64,000 bases of DNA from Bacteroidales bacterium (GCA_017468435.1 JAFUIP010000020.1:1-64000); one strand, 5' to 3'. Counted from the stretch's first letter, positions 1 to 9,232 are shown. The notes: generated from the sequence alone by a model not told the origin. A program made the numbers and translations.

Positions 1-123
1 CTTTGGCAAGATTTATATATCTTTGCATTCGTAGTTAGTTGGCTTATTTACGACCATCATGTAGCCTTATATGTAGGATTTAGCGATTTTCGTAAAAACT
101 AACACTGAAAATCAATCAGTTAA

Positions 124-353
124 AAATTAAAAGTCATACCCGCACGGGGTGCGACCACTCTTTTCGCTTGTTTTTGCCAATATGTCAAAGTTTCAATCCA
201 CGCACCCGCACGGGGTGCGACTCGGATAATATGACTTATCCTACTTTCGAAATGGTTTCAATCCACGCACCCGCACGGGGTGCGACGTTCTTCATAAAGC
301 TGAGTAGTTAATTGTTTAAGAGTTTCAATCCACGCACCCGCACGGGGTGCGAC
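124..353 (-). CRISPR. Type I-C CRISPR array, 4 repeats and 3 spacers
   Basis: Three identical 32-bp repeats lie at 190-221, 255-286 and 322-353. A fourth, degenerate copy at 124-155 keeps only its right 18 bases (138-155). Spacers are 156-189 (34 bp), 222-254 (33 bp) and 287-321 (35 bp). Read on the minus strand the repeat begins GTCGCACCCC and ends GTGGATTGAAAC, the usual form for type I-C. It contains the dyad GCACCC-N5-GGGTGC, the hairpin that a Cas5-type nuclease would process. The degenerate copy is farthest from cas2, which is where terminal repeats normally decay, so transcription and spacer acquisition should run from the cas2 side (right to left). Spacer targets cannot be judged from this window. 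Confidence 0.97.
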
Positions 354-519
354 TGTCTAAAGATAAGACACTGAATATCATTATCTAATAGTTCAATTTC
401 TGCGAACCATTAAACTATAACTAATTAATGATACAACAATGTGCTTTAATCTTATTTATTGTTTTGAGAATCAATACTTGCGAACATTATAGTTTCTATG
501 CAACACATTATGTTCGCAG
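354..519 (-). promoter_or_regulatory. CRISPR leader between cas2 and the array
   Basis: This is a 166-bp A+T-rich stretch without an ORF, between the cas2 stop codon and the first repeat. A TGCGAAC motif occurs three times: 401-412 and 479-490 in direct orientation, and inverted at 507-518. The last two can form a hairpin with a 9-bp stem. At the repeat junction, 354-370 is a dyad (TGTCT-N7-AGACA) that abuts the first repeat. Leader function is inferred from position and from the degenerate repeat at the far end of the array. No full TAnnTTTG promoter was found; TATCTTTA at 358-365 (minus) is the closest match. Confidence 0.75.
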
Positions 520-810
520 CTATATGATTAGTTCTGCGTCTATTGCAAATGTAGTCATTTTACCTACACTTTCAATTCTTTTATTCCAATTGTTACCTAA
601 AAAATAAAAACGGACACTATCCAATTCTTCATTAATAATTGATTCAATTTTATTTTTAAGTATGCAAAACTGAGCTTCAGTCAATAAACATTCAAATACT
701 GAATTTTGAACTCTTCTTCCATAATTGACACACTCTTTTGCCACCTTTCGCAATCTTTTCTTTCCCGCCTCAGAGGTGGTATCAACATCATATGTTATCA
801 ATATCATCAT
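520..810 (-). CDS. cas2: CRISPR-associated endonuclease Cas2 (type I-C)
   Basis: At 96 residues this is the usual length for Cas2. It starts with the ferredoxin-like first strand MILITYDVDT, whose Asp is the conserved metal-binding position. Residues QNSVFECLL and the closing beta strand also fit the family. Cas2 forms the dimeric core of the Cas1-Cas2 spacer integrase. It is the last gene of the cas operon, 3 bp after cas1, and the leader and array follow directly. Two ATG codons stand at the start (MM), so the true start could be one codon further in. Confidence 0.96.
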   Translation of the reverse strand: MMILITYDVDTTSEAGKKRLRKVAKECVNYGRRVQNSVFECLLTEAQFCILKNKIESIINEELDSVRFYFLGNNWNKRIESVGKMTTFAIDAELII

Positions 811-813
811 ACT

Positions 814-1836
814 TCAACTAATCAAAAATACTGGATAATTATCTAAATCTCCACGGACAAATCTAGCAAACAACATAGATTGGACATATGGTAACAAACC
901 AATAGGAATTTTTTCTCCCAAATACGGATGCATAATTGTTTCTTTTTTACGATTTTGCCAAGCTACCAAGACTATTTTCCTGCCATTATCCGTCATAACA
1001 ACTCCATCCTCTCCTTGTCGAACAAAGTCCTTTATGCTTAATTGTTTTCTATTAATAAGAGACAATACTAAGCGATCTCCTAAATATGCCCTTAACTCTT
1101 CCATCATATCCAAGGCCAACGAAGCCCTACCAGGACGCAATGTATGAAGAAAACCCACATATGGATCTAAACCCACTGTTTCTAATGCAGATGACATATC
1201 AGAAGCTATAAGAGTATAGACAAAAGATAGCAATGCATTGACGGCATCTTTAGGAGGTCTTCTATTTCTTCCTGTGAAAACAAAATCATCTTTCTGATGT
1301 AAAATCAGTCGATGGAAAACCTCAAAATAGAGATTAGCAGCTTCACCCTCAACACCTCGTAACTCATTCAGATGAAGCGAGACAAAGGCTTTTTGTTTGC
1401 AATATTTCAATTGAGCCACAACTTCTTTTACACTATCATCATTTCCATTATCACGAAGAAACCGAGCAAGAATATTCCGATAATTCTGTATCTTACCCGC
1501 CACGAACAATTTACTGACTTCTAAAGTAAAAGTCTCATCTTGTGCCAGATTCCACTGTTTTGTCCTTAACAGAACATTCCCCTTTATAGGCCCTTGAAAA
1601 CGACCTATAAACTTACCATGCGGAGACAAAAAACAGAGTGAGACATTATTATCTGCACATAGTTTCATCAGCCCAGGCGATGCTCCCATATATCCGAACG
1701 TAACAATGCCTTCGATATTGACAATAGGAATACGAAATATCTCTTTCTGATTTACAGAAACAACTACATTTAAGCCATCTTTACTCAAATACGACTCGGG
1801 GGTTGTTACATATAATGTATTAAGTAGTTTCCTCAT
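814..1836 (-). CDS. cas1: CRISPR-associated endonuclease/integrase Cas1 (type I-C)
   Basis: This 340-residue protein has the Cas1 layout: an N-terminal beta domain (about 1-90) and a helical catalytic domain. Conserved acidic and His positions are visible in GEAANLYFEVF and in the stretch GFLHTLRPGRASLALDMMEE, which binds the catalytic metal. With Cas2 it integrates new spacers at the leader end. Its start overlaps the end of cas4 by 17 bp, so translation is probably coupled. The length and the cas4-cas1-cas2 order are typical for type I-C. Confidence 0.97.
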   Translation of the reverse strand: MRKLLNTLYVTTPESYLSKDGLNVVVSVNQKEIFRIPIVNIEGIVTFGYMGASPGLMKLCADNNVSLCFLSPHGKFIGRFQGPIKGNVLLRTKQWNLAQDETFTLEVSKLFVAGKIQNYRNILARFLRDNGNDDSVKEVVAQLKYCKQKAFVSLHLNELRGVEGEAANLYFEVFHRLILHQKDDFVFTGRNRRPPKDAVNALLSFVYTLIASDMSSALETVGLDPYVGFLHTLRPGRASLALDMMEELRAYLGDRLVLSLINRKQLSIKDFVRQGEDGVVMTDNGRKIVLVAWQNRKKETIMHPYLGEKIPIGLLPYVQSMLFARFVRGDLDNYPVFLIS

Positions 1837-2494
1837 ACAGATACTTTTTCAGATAGTGTTTTACTGTTGAGCGATTCTCCAAATCCGGCATACAAATATC
1901 CACCAAAGAACAATTCTTACAATACTTACCTTTATTTGCTTTTGGGACAATTCCCATTTGAAAGACACGATGCATTTCTTTTGCACACTGAATGGTTTGC
2001 TCTCTTAAGGACTGGTTAATATGAATCACTTCTCGATGCTTGGTTTCTCCGTAATACAACGCACCATATTCTATGTGAATGCCATACATTTCCTCCAAAC
2101 ATAGAACTTGAGCTGCAAGTTGAACTTCATCAATAGCACTTCTTTTGGGCTTACCTCGTTTATACTCAATGGGGAAAGGCTTCCAGCATCCTGGGTACAA
2201 CTTATGTTGTATTCCTTTTTCGCCATTTGCAGTGGGTATAAGTTCAACAGCATCGGTAAGACCATAGAGACCCAACTCTTTGGAAGCCACGGAAACAGAA
2301 CGCAAAGTTATGGTATCACCATTCTTTTGACGATATGAAGGGTTATCTACATTGGTATGCAGTAGATTACCCTCCATTGTCAAGCGGTTTTCTTCCCACT
2401 GCTGGTCTATATGAATCAAAGCCCATTGCCGAGGACAAAACATAAAATGCTGAATCCCCGACAACATAAGCATATCATCTTCATTATAGGCCAT
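1820..2494 (-). CDS. cas4: Cas4 exonuclease (adaptation module)
   Basis: This 224-residue RecB-like nuclease has an Fe-S cluster signature: a single Cys near the N-terminus (HFMFCPRQWAL, Cys20) and a C-terminal group in YCKNCSLVDICM. The nuclease core shows GLTDAVELI (Asp) and PIEYKRGKP (Glu-x-Lys). In type I-C systems Cas4 trims prespacers and selects the PAM side. Its ATG shares one base with the stop of the upstream RhuM-family gene (TAATG), and its 3' end overlaps cas1. Confidence 0.95.
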   Translation of the reverse strand: MAYNEDDMLMLSGIQHFMFCPRQWALIHIDQQWEENRLTMEGNLLHTNVDNPSYRQKNGDTITLRSVSVASKELGLYGLTDAVELIPTANGEKGIQHKLYPGCWKPFPIEYKRGKPKRSAIDEVQLAAQVLCLEEMYGIHIEYGALYYGETKHREVIHINQSLREQTIQCAKEMHRVFQMGIVPKANKGKYCKNCSLVDICMPDLENRSTVKHYLKKYLYEETT

Positions 2495-3528
2495 TATTCT
2501 TCTATTTTAGTATTTTCTTCTTCAAATGGAAGAGCTGTAAAATACCTATCAAAATCACTTTGAAACAATTGATCTTGCATGATTCGATATCTTTCAAATT
2601 CTGTTTCTGCGTGCATCACTGCCTCTTCATGACTCACAGAACCCGCATCCGGTAAAAGTGGGCGCTCGTCACTTGACAGATATGCATCTATTCGTTTTGC
2701 CCAATCCTCCATTGTCATAGGAATGTGACGCTTGGCTCGACTTTCGGCGAACTCCAAAACTGCAGTTACAATGCGTCCCATATCCTCCAATTCCATCTTA
2801 TTAAGATAATTTTTCGCTATTGACACATCGGTTTTTACAATCTTGCCATCGGGTGCATTTTCCCAGGTTGTGAGGCCCATATGCTCTTTTTCTGCATCGG
2901 CCCTTTCTATAATCAATTCCGCAGCAGTTCGACCATGAACAGCATAATGCATCTTATTCTGTATGCGTTTAAAGAATAAGCGCGTGGTAGGTGCATCCCT
3001 ATTATAATCCATGCTGGTGGCATAAATATCTGTAAGTTTCTGATAGAAACGGCGCTCCGACAAACGAATCTCACGAATCTCAGCCAACAAATGTTCAAAA
3101 TAATCTTCACCAAGAAATGAGCCATTCTCCATGCGCTTGCGATCAAGAACATATCCGCGGATGGCATATTGACGCAATACACTTGTTGCCCATTGTCTGA
3201 ACTGGGTAGCACGCAAACTATTTACACGATACCCCACAGCAATAATGGCATCAAGGCTATAAAACTGAGTAAGATAATTTTTGCCATCTGATGCAGTTGC
3301 CGAGATTTTCTCGGTAACTGATTCCTTTATCAATTCGCCAGATGAGAAAATATTCTTCAAATGCAATCCCACATTATCTGTCGAACAATCAAATAGCGTC
3401 GCCATAGCCTTTTGGGTTGCCCATAAGTTTTCATCCTTATAGTAAACCTCAACACCTTGCTCCTTCCCTTCTGCCTGAAAAATCAGGAACTCTGCCGTAC
3501 TGTTTCTTATTTCATGACGCTTTGGCAT
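2494..3528 (-). CDS. RhuM-family protein embedded in the cas operon
   Basis: This 344-residue protein matches the virulence RhuM family (Pfam Virulence_RhuM type) in its characteristic blocks: LWATQKAMATLFDCSTDNVGLHLKNIF (about 31-57, winged-helix-like), the YSLDAIIAVGYRVNS block (about 91-105), and RATQFRQWATSVLRQYAIRGYVLD just after it. A C-terminal helical part includes FFKRIQNKMHYAVHGRTAAELI. RhuM was named from a Salmonella pathogenicity island; its biochemical role is not established. It is not a standard type I-C gene. It sits 6 bp after cas7 and its stop overlaps the cas4 start (TAATG), so it is built into the operon rather than disrupting it. It is intact, with no frameshift. A regulatory, anti-phage or toxin-like role is only inference. 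Confidence 0.85.
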   Translation of the reverse strand: MPKRHEIRNSTAEFLIFQAEGKEQGVEVYYKDENLWATQKAMATLFDCSTDNVGLHLKNIFSSGELIKESVTEKISATASDGKNYLTQFYSLDAIIAVGYRVNSLRATQFRQWATSVLRQYAIRGYVLDRKRMENGSFLGEDYFEHLLAEIREIRLSERRFYQKLTDIYATSMDYNRDAPTTRLFFKRIQNKMHYAVHGRTAAELIIERADAEKEHMGLTTWENAPDGKIVKTDVSIAKNYLNKMELEDMGRIVTAVLEFAESRAKRHIPMTMEDWAKRIDAYLSSDERPLLPDAGSVSHEEAVMHAETEFERYRIMQDQLFQSDFDRYFTALPFEEENTKIEE

Positions 3529-3534
3529 AATAGA

Positions 3535-4392
3535 TCAGATTATTTCTTCAATAGTAACTCCATCATACGTATTTTCACCGATTGTTACCTGATAATCAGC
3601 AAAAGAACGTGCTACGCCATCACACTTCTTCTCCACTTTGATAAGGTCAAAGAGTTTGTTAGCTGGAGCATTACCAAGTGGAGAATCATGCTTGAACACA
3701 ATCAGCTTCTGTGCACTCATCAAGCCTCTGGCGGCAGAACGATCCACATCAAACATATTCTTCAATGCATCCCAGAAAAGTTCCAAATCCTCTTCGGAGA
3801 ACCCCGTCTGCTTGGCAAGGTTAGCAGAAATGAATCCATGACAGATGTATAAGCCATATGGAATGGTTGCCTTGCGACCCATAGTTCGATTGCCTCCACT
3901 TTGTTTCTCTGCATCTTTCTCGGTCGCTACGGCCATACGAGTAATAGAATGTTCTGAAGTCATGATTGGGTCGACTGAGCGAGCAAATGTAAACTGGATA
4001 GGGCCACGTACTTGTCCTGCATTTTTTCCAGTAGACATAACTGCACCAAAGGTACGAACATCGTAATACTTCTTGCACATAACAGCTCTTGCTGCAGAGG
4101 TTTTGTCTTTAGCATCCTTAACGGCTTTCACTGTATCATCTTCATGCGATGCATCTATAAGCGTATTAAGTACCGCTTTTTCCTTGATAAAAATATCATA
4201 GCCATCGGCACACTCTTTAAGCACTTGCACATAATTCCTCACCTTACGTTTCAAACAAACATCAGTTACCAATCCCATACCAGTTTCTGCATCAACACGC
4301 GGTAAGTTACCTGCATCAGGGTCTCCATTGGGGTTTCCGTCTTTTACGTCAAAGATGTAAGCGAAATCAATTCTGTTTTTTAATTCTTTCAT
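3535..4392 (-). CDS. cas7: Cas7 (Csd2), type I-C Cascade backbone
   Basis: This 285-residue protein opens with the Cas7/Csd2 signature around [20 protein letters not shown], followed by [26 protein letters not shown]. Cas7 subunits polymerise along the crRNA to form the Cascade backbone. It lies between cas8c (32 bp upstream) and the RhuM-family gene (6 bp downstream). Length and motifs are normal for I-C. Confidence 0.96.
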   Translation of the reverse strand: MKELKNRIDFAYIFDVKDGNPNGDPDAGNLPRVDAETGMGLVTDVCLKRKVRNYVQVLKECADGYDIFIKEKAVLNTLIDASHEDDTVKAVKDAKDKTSAARAVMCKKYYDVRTFGAVMSTGKNAGQVRGPIQFTFARSVDPIMTSEHSITRMAVATEKDAEKQSGGNRTMGRKATIPYGLYICHGFISANLAKQTGFSEEDLELFWDALKNMFDVDRSAARGLMSAQKLIVFKHDSPLGNAPANKLFDLIKVEKKCDGVARSFADYQVTIGENTYDGVTIEEII

Positions 4393-4424
4393 GACTGTAT
4401 TTTTTAATTGTTAATTTCATTTTG

Positions 4425-6140
4425 TTATTCACTTTTCACATAAAATGATTGTATTTGGTGGTAATATCCCACAAAGAAACGGCCTTGATCTTGAAGGTCA
4501 AGATGAGCAGGAAATCCATTTGCGTCAATCTTGTCAATAATTTCTTGCTTTAGTTTCTCAAAAAAGACATTTTTTCCTTCATTCAACTTTTCCGAATGAT
4601 GTGATGACAAGTTAAGAATTGTAGAGAATACGGCTGCAGGTGTTGTACTTGCTGCATTCATATACCGTTCTTTAATGGAATGTTGTCCGTTTGCATCGCC
4701 TTGAATCTTATCCAGAACTGCAAACAAGCGGCCACATAAATAACCTTGATTGGTGTTTTCTTTGTCTAACATAACTTCAATTTTTTGTTCATTATTATTT
4801 AATCTATTCAAATATGCTTTGATAATGGCGGCTCTCGTTATAGAGACTGCTACCTTGTCTTTATCACTAGATTCAGCACGAATACGTCGAATGCAACCTG
4901 AGAACAATGGTTGTGGATAGCTCAAACCTTGGAAAATACTCTTGACAACAGCCTCTGGTAGATTAGGAGTGACATCCGATGCTTTTCCACCCAATGTTAC
5001 TGCAGAAAGAATAGAACGCAACCCCATATATGGTTTTTGATCTTTTCTTCCATCAATAATTTTCATATCTTCGAAATGTCGATTGATAAGTTCTGCGAAT
5101 TCAACCAAAGGTATCTCTGCCCAATATATCACTGCAATTCTTGCTGAATTTGGAGCCAGTCCAAGGATATAAAACTTATCATCAAGTGAGGTTTTGAGAG
5201 TTCCTTTATAGATTGATTCAAACACTTTACGGACTTGCTCAATTTTACGGTCAGGATTATCTTCGTTTGAATCACTGAATCCAAACATACTCCAAATACT
5301 TTCTTCTGCTTGTTTTCCTGCTTCATTATCTCTTGATGCCCAAAAGACAAAAGTTCTATTGCCTATTAGGAATTTATTTCGAGAATCAGCACGTAACAAA
5401 TGATTCAATGCTGTTGTGTATGCAAATTCTGCATCTTCGCCAATTGGAGCATTATTACCTTTGGTCTTACCATATGAATCATACCCAGAATTCACTTGAA
5501 ATGAAACTAATTTAGCAGTAGCTTGACTTCCTGGTATCATTGTAGCCGTTGTTGTTTCAACAAGACGCGATTTATTTCCAGAGACAAGACACACATCATC
5601 ATCTTCAAAAGTATTTTCTTCCGAAATAGAGAGCAACTGTTGTTTCTCTGCAACAATTTGGGTATCCCCTTCTATAATGAAAGAGAATAACGAAAACTTC
5701 TTATTTAAGTTTTTAACAACTTCTTCCCACAGAGAATCTTTCTGTAGAATATCAACAATTAATTCACGTTCTTTTTGATAGAAATTATAAATGGCTCTTA
5801 TCTCCATATTGTTAGGATAATCACTATAAATACTTTCTATTTGAGATTTGAACACATCAAAACATTTAGTTACACTTGAATCATCTCCTTTATCAGAATA
5901 ACCAAACACATAAGCACTATTATCATATAGATAGTTCGCTTTAGGTGCCGATGTTCGGCCAACTGATTTTCTTACAAGAAATTCTTGCGCGTGCTTATTA
6001 TCAATTCGTCTATCTTCAAATCGCACAAAATTACCATCAGTATCTAATACCAATAGAAATCCTATTTCCTTTATTTCCAATCCCTTTCGTGGCAAATCTC
6101 CACTTCGGTGGTAATAATCATACAAAGCTTTTAGTATCAT
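4425..6140 (-). CDS. cas8c: Cas8c (Csd1), type I-C Cascade large subunit
   Basis: At 571 residues, starting MILKALYDYYHRSGDLPRKGLEIKEIGF, this is the typical Csd1/Cas8c N-terminus. The blocks LGLAPNSARIAVIYW and KPYMGLRSILSAVTLGGKASDVTPNLP and a C-terminal helical part (NEQKIEVMLDKENTNQGYLCGRLFAVLDKIQ) are also family-typical. Cas8c recognises the PAM and helps recruit Cas3. Its start overlaps the end of cas5 by 4 bp (ATGA). It is the most A+T-rich of the cas genes by eye. Confidence 0.95.
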   Translation of the reverse strand: MILKALYDYYHRSGDLPRKGLEIKEIGFLLVLDTDGNFVRFEDRRIDNKHAQEFLVRKSVGRTSAPKANYLYDNSAYVFGYSDKGDDSSVTKCFDVFKSQIESIYSDYPNNMEIRAIYNFYQKERELIVDILQKDSLWEEVVKNLNKKFSLFSFIIEGDTQIVAEKQQLLSISEENTFEDDDVCLVSGNKSRLVETTTATMIPGSQATAKLVSFQVNSGYDSYGKTKGNNAPIGEDAEFAYTTALNHLLRADSRNKFLIGNRTFVFWASRDNEAGKQAEESIWSMFGFSDSNEDNPDRKIEQVRKVFESIYKGTLKTSLDDKFYILGLAPNSARIAVIYWAEIPLVEFAELINRHFEDMKIIDGRKDQKPYMGLRSILSAVTLGGKASDVTPNLPEAVVKSIFQGLSYPQPLFSGCIRRIRAESSDKDKVAVSITRAAIIKAYLNRLNNNEQKIEVMLDKENTNQGYLCGRLFAVLDKIQGDANGQHSIKERYMNAASTTPAAVFSTILNLSSHHSEKLNEGKNVFFEKLKQEIIDKIDANGFPAHLDLQDQGRFFVGYYHQIQSFYVKSE

Positions 6141-6868
6141 CTTAAAATCTCCTCACTATCTCTTGGTGGAACAATAATTACGCCATTCTCCATTTTGGCA
6201 CGATAAAAAGTAGCATCAGCTTTCTTCCAATCTCCGTCTGCATTCTTTTCCTTAAAATCCATATCGTAGAGCATAATGCCTAACTCTCTATTTTCAGATA
6301 TCGGTGTACTCAATGTTTCGTTTATGGTATCTACCAACCGGAAAGAAGCGACACACTCACGAGTACCCAAATATGGCTGATTGAAACATTGACCTTTGCC
6401 TGCCCGACGTTCAAACATAGCATTATATTTACCCGGATTTTCATCCTTACGCAAGAGTTCCACTTCCTCATTTTCAATCAATTGATTCTTAGACTCGGTA
6501 CGTTTCCATTGGGGGATAAATATAAGTTTTGCCCAAATACGATAGCGAACATCCTGCAAAAGCAAGGAATTCTTCTGTTGACGTTTTTCTTCAATAAAGA
6601 TAGGATTCTTGGAAGCTACAGCTCCCACTTCATTTCTTCTGATATTTACCCATTTAATGGGATTCAAGACTTCTATCTTTGTCACTTGCCACTGAATTGC
6701 AGGTTTCCAAAAGATAGATTCAAAGATAGCACGTGCAGCAGATGGAGTGATCACATCATAACTCACTCGTTCTACTTTCAGTTCAGGACGTGTGAAACAT
6801 GCATATAGCCCCCACACCTCCAAACAAAATTCTTTGTCGTAATACTCCATATATATATTATTATCCAT
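6137..6868 (-). CDS. cas5c: Cas5 (Cas5d/Cas5c), pre-crRNA processing nuclease
   Basis: This 243-residue protein begins with CLEVWGLYACFTRPELKVERVSYDVITPSAARAIFESIFWKPAI, the conserved Cas5d N-terminal fold. In type I-C no Cas6 is present, and Cas5 itself cuts the repeat hairpin and caps the 5' handle. No cas6 is seen here, which agrees. The Tyr in RVSYDVITPS occupies the region of the known catalytic tyrosine; assignment of the other active-site residues is not certain from sequence alone. It lies 3 bp after cas3 and overlaps cas8c by 4 bp. Confidence 0.95.
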   Translation of the reverse strand: MDNNIYMEYYDKEFCLEVWGLYACFTRPELKVERVSYDVITPSAARAIFESIFWKPAIQWQVTKIEVLNPIKWVNIRRNEVGAVASKNPIFIEEKRQQKNSLLLQDVRYRIWAKLIFIPQWKRTESKNQLIENEEVELLRKDENPGKYNAMFERRAGKGQCFNQPYLGTRECVASFRLVDTINETLSTPISENRELGIMLYDMDFKEKNADGDWKKADATFYRAKMENGVIIVPPRDSEEILR

Positions 6869-6871
6869 TTA

Positions 6872-9055
6872 TTAAACAATTAATGATTCCTCTAACCAGT
6901 GATTATCTACCACCAAACCAATATCATCGTTGTAAAATCCCATATCTCGAATAAATAGAACTTCCTCAACCACTTCTTCTATCACTCCGGATTCTTTTAA
7001 TTTCATCAAATCATGTTGTCTAATATTCACACTATATTGGGCAATTTCTTTCATTAAAGAATAGGAAAAACCATCAGTTTGCAATTTCCTCATCAAAGCA
7101 AGCACACCTTTCTTTTTCCAATTTACGACAATAGAAGTCGTATTATCGTCTATTAACCGAAATCTTTTTGCGGCTTCTTCAAATTGCATTTCCTTTACAT
7201 ATAAAAGAGGCTTTATCTGTGATTTATCAAAATTGTCTATCCGAGAATGTAGTTGTTTGAAATATTCATTGATAGCCTCAGGAGAGAACCAATCATAATC
7301 ACCAATCATATTCTTACGCGCATTATTTGTTTGCGTAATGAACCCACGCGGTAATCCAGTATTTAACGAAAAAACATGTGTTGTACAAAGTTCCAGCCGT
7401 CCTTCACGATTACAACGTCCTGCTGCCTGCAAAATTGAATCAAGCCCAGCCTCCTGTCTAAAGACCACAGGAAAATCAATGTCAACTCCCGCTTCTATCA
7501 ATTGAGTTGCCACAACACGAATAACCTTGTTCGAATCATTCTTCAACGCTTCTTTTATACTCTCAATCGTTTCTCTTACATGAGCTGGACACATCATTCG
7601 TGAAAGATGAAAACACAATCCTTCTTTAGGCAAACGTGAATAGATTTCTTTTGCATCCTTACGGGTATTAACGATACAAAGCACACGTGGATGTTGAGCT
7701 ATTTTTTCGGCTATCTCATCATACGATTGTGGAATATCATCTATTTCTAATTTAACACGTCTCAATCTATCATGTAAGTTTACATCTTGAGGTATAATCT
7801 CCTGAATTTGTGGTAATGCGTCAAAACTCACTAATGGATTCGTTCCTCCTATTTTTCCACTCAGTATAGGTTGACTAGCTGTTGTAAACAATACCGAGAC
7901 ATTGAAAACACGTTTTAATGTGTCAAGTGTATCAACAATTGGTTGCAAAAATTCCATTGGCAATGTTTGTACTTCATCAAGAATCAATACACTATTGACG
8001 ATATTATGCAATTTACGGCAATCAGAGGGTCTATTACTGAACAAAGATTCAAACAATTGTACATTAGTGGTAACTATAATAGGATAATCCCAATTCTCCG
8101 TGGCTAATTTCAGTTTTTTAGGAATTTCTCCTTCATCTTCCGTTGGATTTATGTTTGAATGATGCTCTAATACATTTTCATCACCAAAAATATTTCTCAA
8201 GACAGCTGCTGTCTGTGTGATAATACTCGTATAAGGGATGGCTATAATAACGCGTTTCAAACCATTCCTTTTTGCGTGACGTAAAGCCCAAAGTACGGAA
8301 GATAAGGTTTTTCCTCCACCGGTGGGTACTGTCAAACTATAATAATCAACAACTCTTTCACTTGCGTTTATGCAGTACTGTTGAACTTCGTTTCTGATTC
8401 TGTTTACTTCTGAATTGGCCGCCTTTTGCCTTAAATCTTCTAAATATTTCTCCAATTTCAAGAGCAAACATTCTATGGAGTCTTTTCCTCCTCTTAATAG
8501 ACTTTGCTCAGGTTGCATAAATCGTTCCGTATCCAAATAGTCTGCATCAACTAAACAGCTATAAAGCATACGAACTAAATGATGAATATCTTTGGGATTT
8601 CCGAGCAAAGGTAAGCTAAGTTTTATGCCCAACTCTTCGACCACAACATCTTCAGGCATGCTACATTTTAGCTTTTCTTCTTTGTCTCCATGATCATATA
8701 AACCACGATGATGTCCCATAAGAATATTATCTATGAATTGATAGAAAGGAGGTTTGCCATAAAGTTTCTTTGCAATCAATGCCCCCACATAAGCATGGTT
8801 ATATTCACCTTCTACTTTAATCTCAGGTGAATAACCACTTTCCTTTTGTATGTGTTGTTGAAATGTTTTTTGTTCTTTGCCTTTATCATGAAGCAATCCT
8901 AAAACACAGCCCCATTCAGCCATACCAAATTCTCCTGCAAATTTGGATGCAAAATCAGCAACCCCGTTTTGATGTTCTTCATTGGATTGTATTCTCCATT
9001 GAGAAAGACTTCTATCAAACTTAATATGGGATATTATTTGTTTAGCTTCTTTCAT
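6872..9055 (-). CDS. cas3: Cas3 helicase-nuclease
   Basis: About 727 residues from the ATG at 9055; an upstream TTG at 9061 is a less likely start. An N-terminal HD nuclease domain shows EEHQNG (His28), LLHDKGK (HD at 56-57) and GHHRGLYDHGD (about 114-124). The SF2 helicase part has Walker A VPTGGGKT (about 243-250), a DEVQ box (about 360-363), ATQLIEAGVDID and the arginine-finger motif QAAGRCNREG. Cas3 is recruited by Cascade and degrades target DNA. It is the first gene of the cas operon. All catalytic motifs are intact, so interference should be functional. Confidence 0.96.
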   Translation of the reverse strand: MKEAKQIISHIKFDRSLSQWRIQSNEEHQNGVADFASKFAGEFGMAEWGCVLGLLHDKGKEQKTFQQHIQKESGYSPEIKVEGEYNHAYVGALIAKKLYGKPPFYQFIDNILMGHHRGLYDHGDKEEKLKCSMPEDVVVEELGIKLSLPLLGNPKDIHHLVRMLYSCLVDADYLDTERFMQPEQSLLRGGKDSIECLLLKLEKYLEDLRQKAANSEVNRIRNEVQQYCINASERVVDYYSLTVPTGGGKTLSSVLWALRHAKRNGLKRVIIAIPYTSIITQTAAVLRNIFGDENVLEHHSNINPTEDEGEIPKKLKLATENWDYPIIVTTNVQLFESLFSNRPSDCRKLHNIVNSVLILDEVQTLPMEFLQPIVDTLDTLKRVFNVSVLFTTASQPILSGKIGGTNPLVSFDALPQIQEIIPQDVNLHDRLRRVKLEIDDIPQSYDEIAEKIAQHPRVLCIVNTRKDAKEIYSRLPKEGLCFHLSRMMCPAHVRETIESIKEALKNDSNKVIRVVATQLIEAGVDIDFPVVFRQEAGLDSILQAAGRCNREGRLELCTTHVFSLNTGLPRGFITQTNNARKNMIGDYDWFSPEAINEYFKQLHSRIDNFDKSQIKPLLYVKEMQFEEAAKRFRLIDDNTTSIVVNWKKKGVLALMRKLQTDGFSYSLMKEIAQYSVNIRQHDLMKLKESGVIEEVVEEVLFIRDMGFYNDDIGLVVDNHWLEESLIV

Positions 9056-9117
9056 TATCAATACATGTATTTATCAACAGTAGCATTTTATTCATCAATT
9101 TTGTTCAATCGATTTCG

Positions 9118-9125
9118 CAAAGTTA
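9118..9125 (-). promoter_or_regulatory. Probable cas operon promoter (-7 element TAACTTTG)
   Basis: On the minus strand, TAACTTTG fits the Bacteroidetes -7 consensus TAnnTTTG about 63 nt ahead of the cas3 ATG. No clean TTG -33 element is found at the expected distance, so support is partial. It is divergent to the umuDC promoter about 80 bp away. Confidence 0.5.
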
Positions 9126-9202
9126 AAATATGGATAAGTAAAAAGTGTTTCCTCGGACAATTTTTTTCACAGCTATTTTTCACGAAATCATTGGAGGTGA
9201 TT

Positions 9203-9232
9203 TTGAAGTGCTACCTCGAGGCTGTATCTTTG
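9203..9232 (+). promoter_or_regulatory. umuDC promoter with overlapping dyad
   Basis: TTG at 9203-9205, a 19-nt spacer and TATCTTTG at 9225-9232 match the Bacteroidetes promoter pattern 45 bp ahead of the umuD ATG. A short dyad GAGGT (9194-9198) / ACCTC (9213-9217) brackets the -33 region and might be a LexA-type operator. The arms are only 5 bp, so chance is possible. Confidence 0.6.

Noticed and set aside
18..25. TATCTTTG at the left edge, a -7-like element reading toward the array
   Set aside because: No TTG at -33 distance and no ORF downstream; the first 123 bases show nothing else that can be supported.
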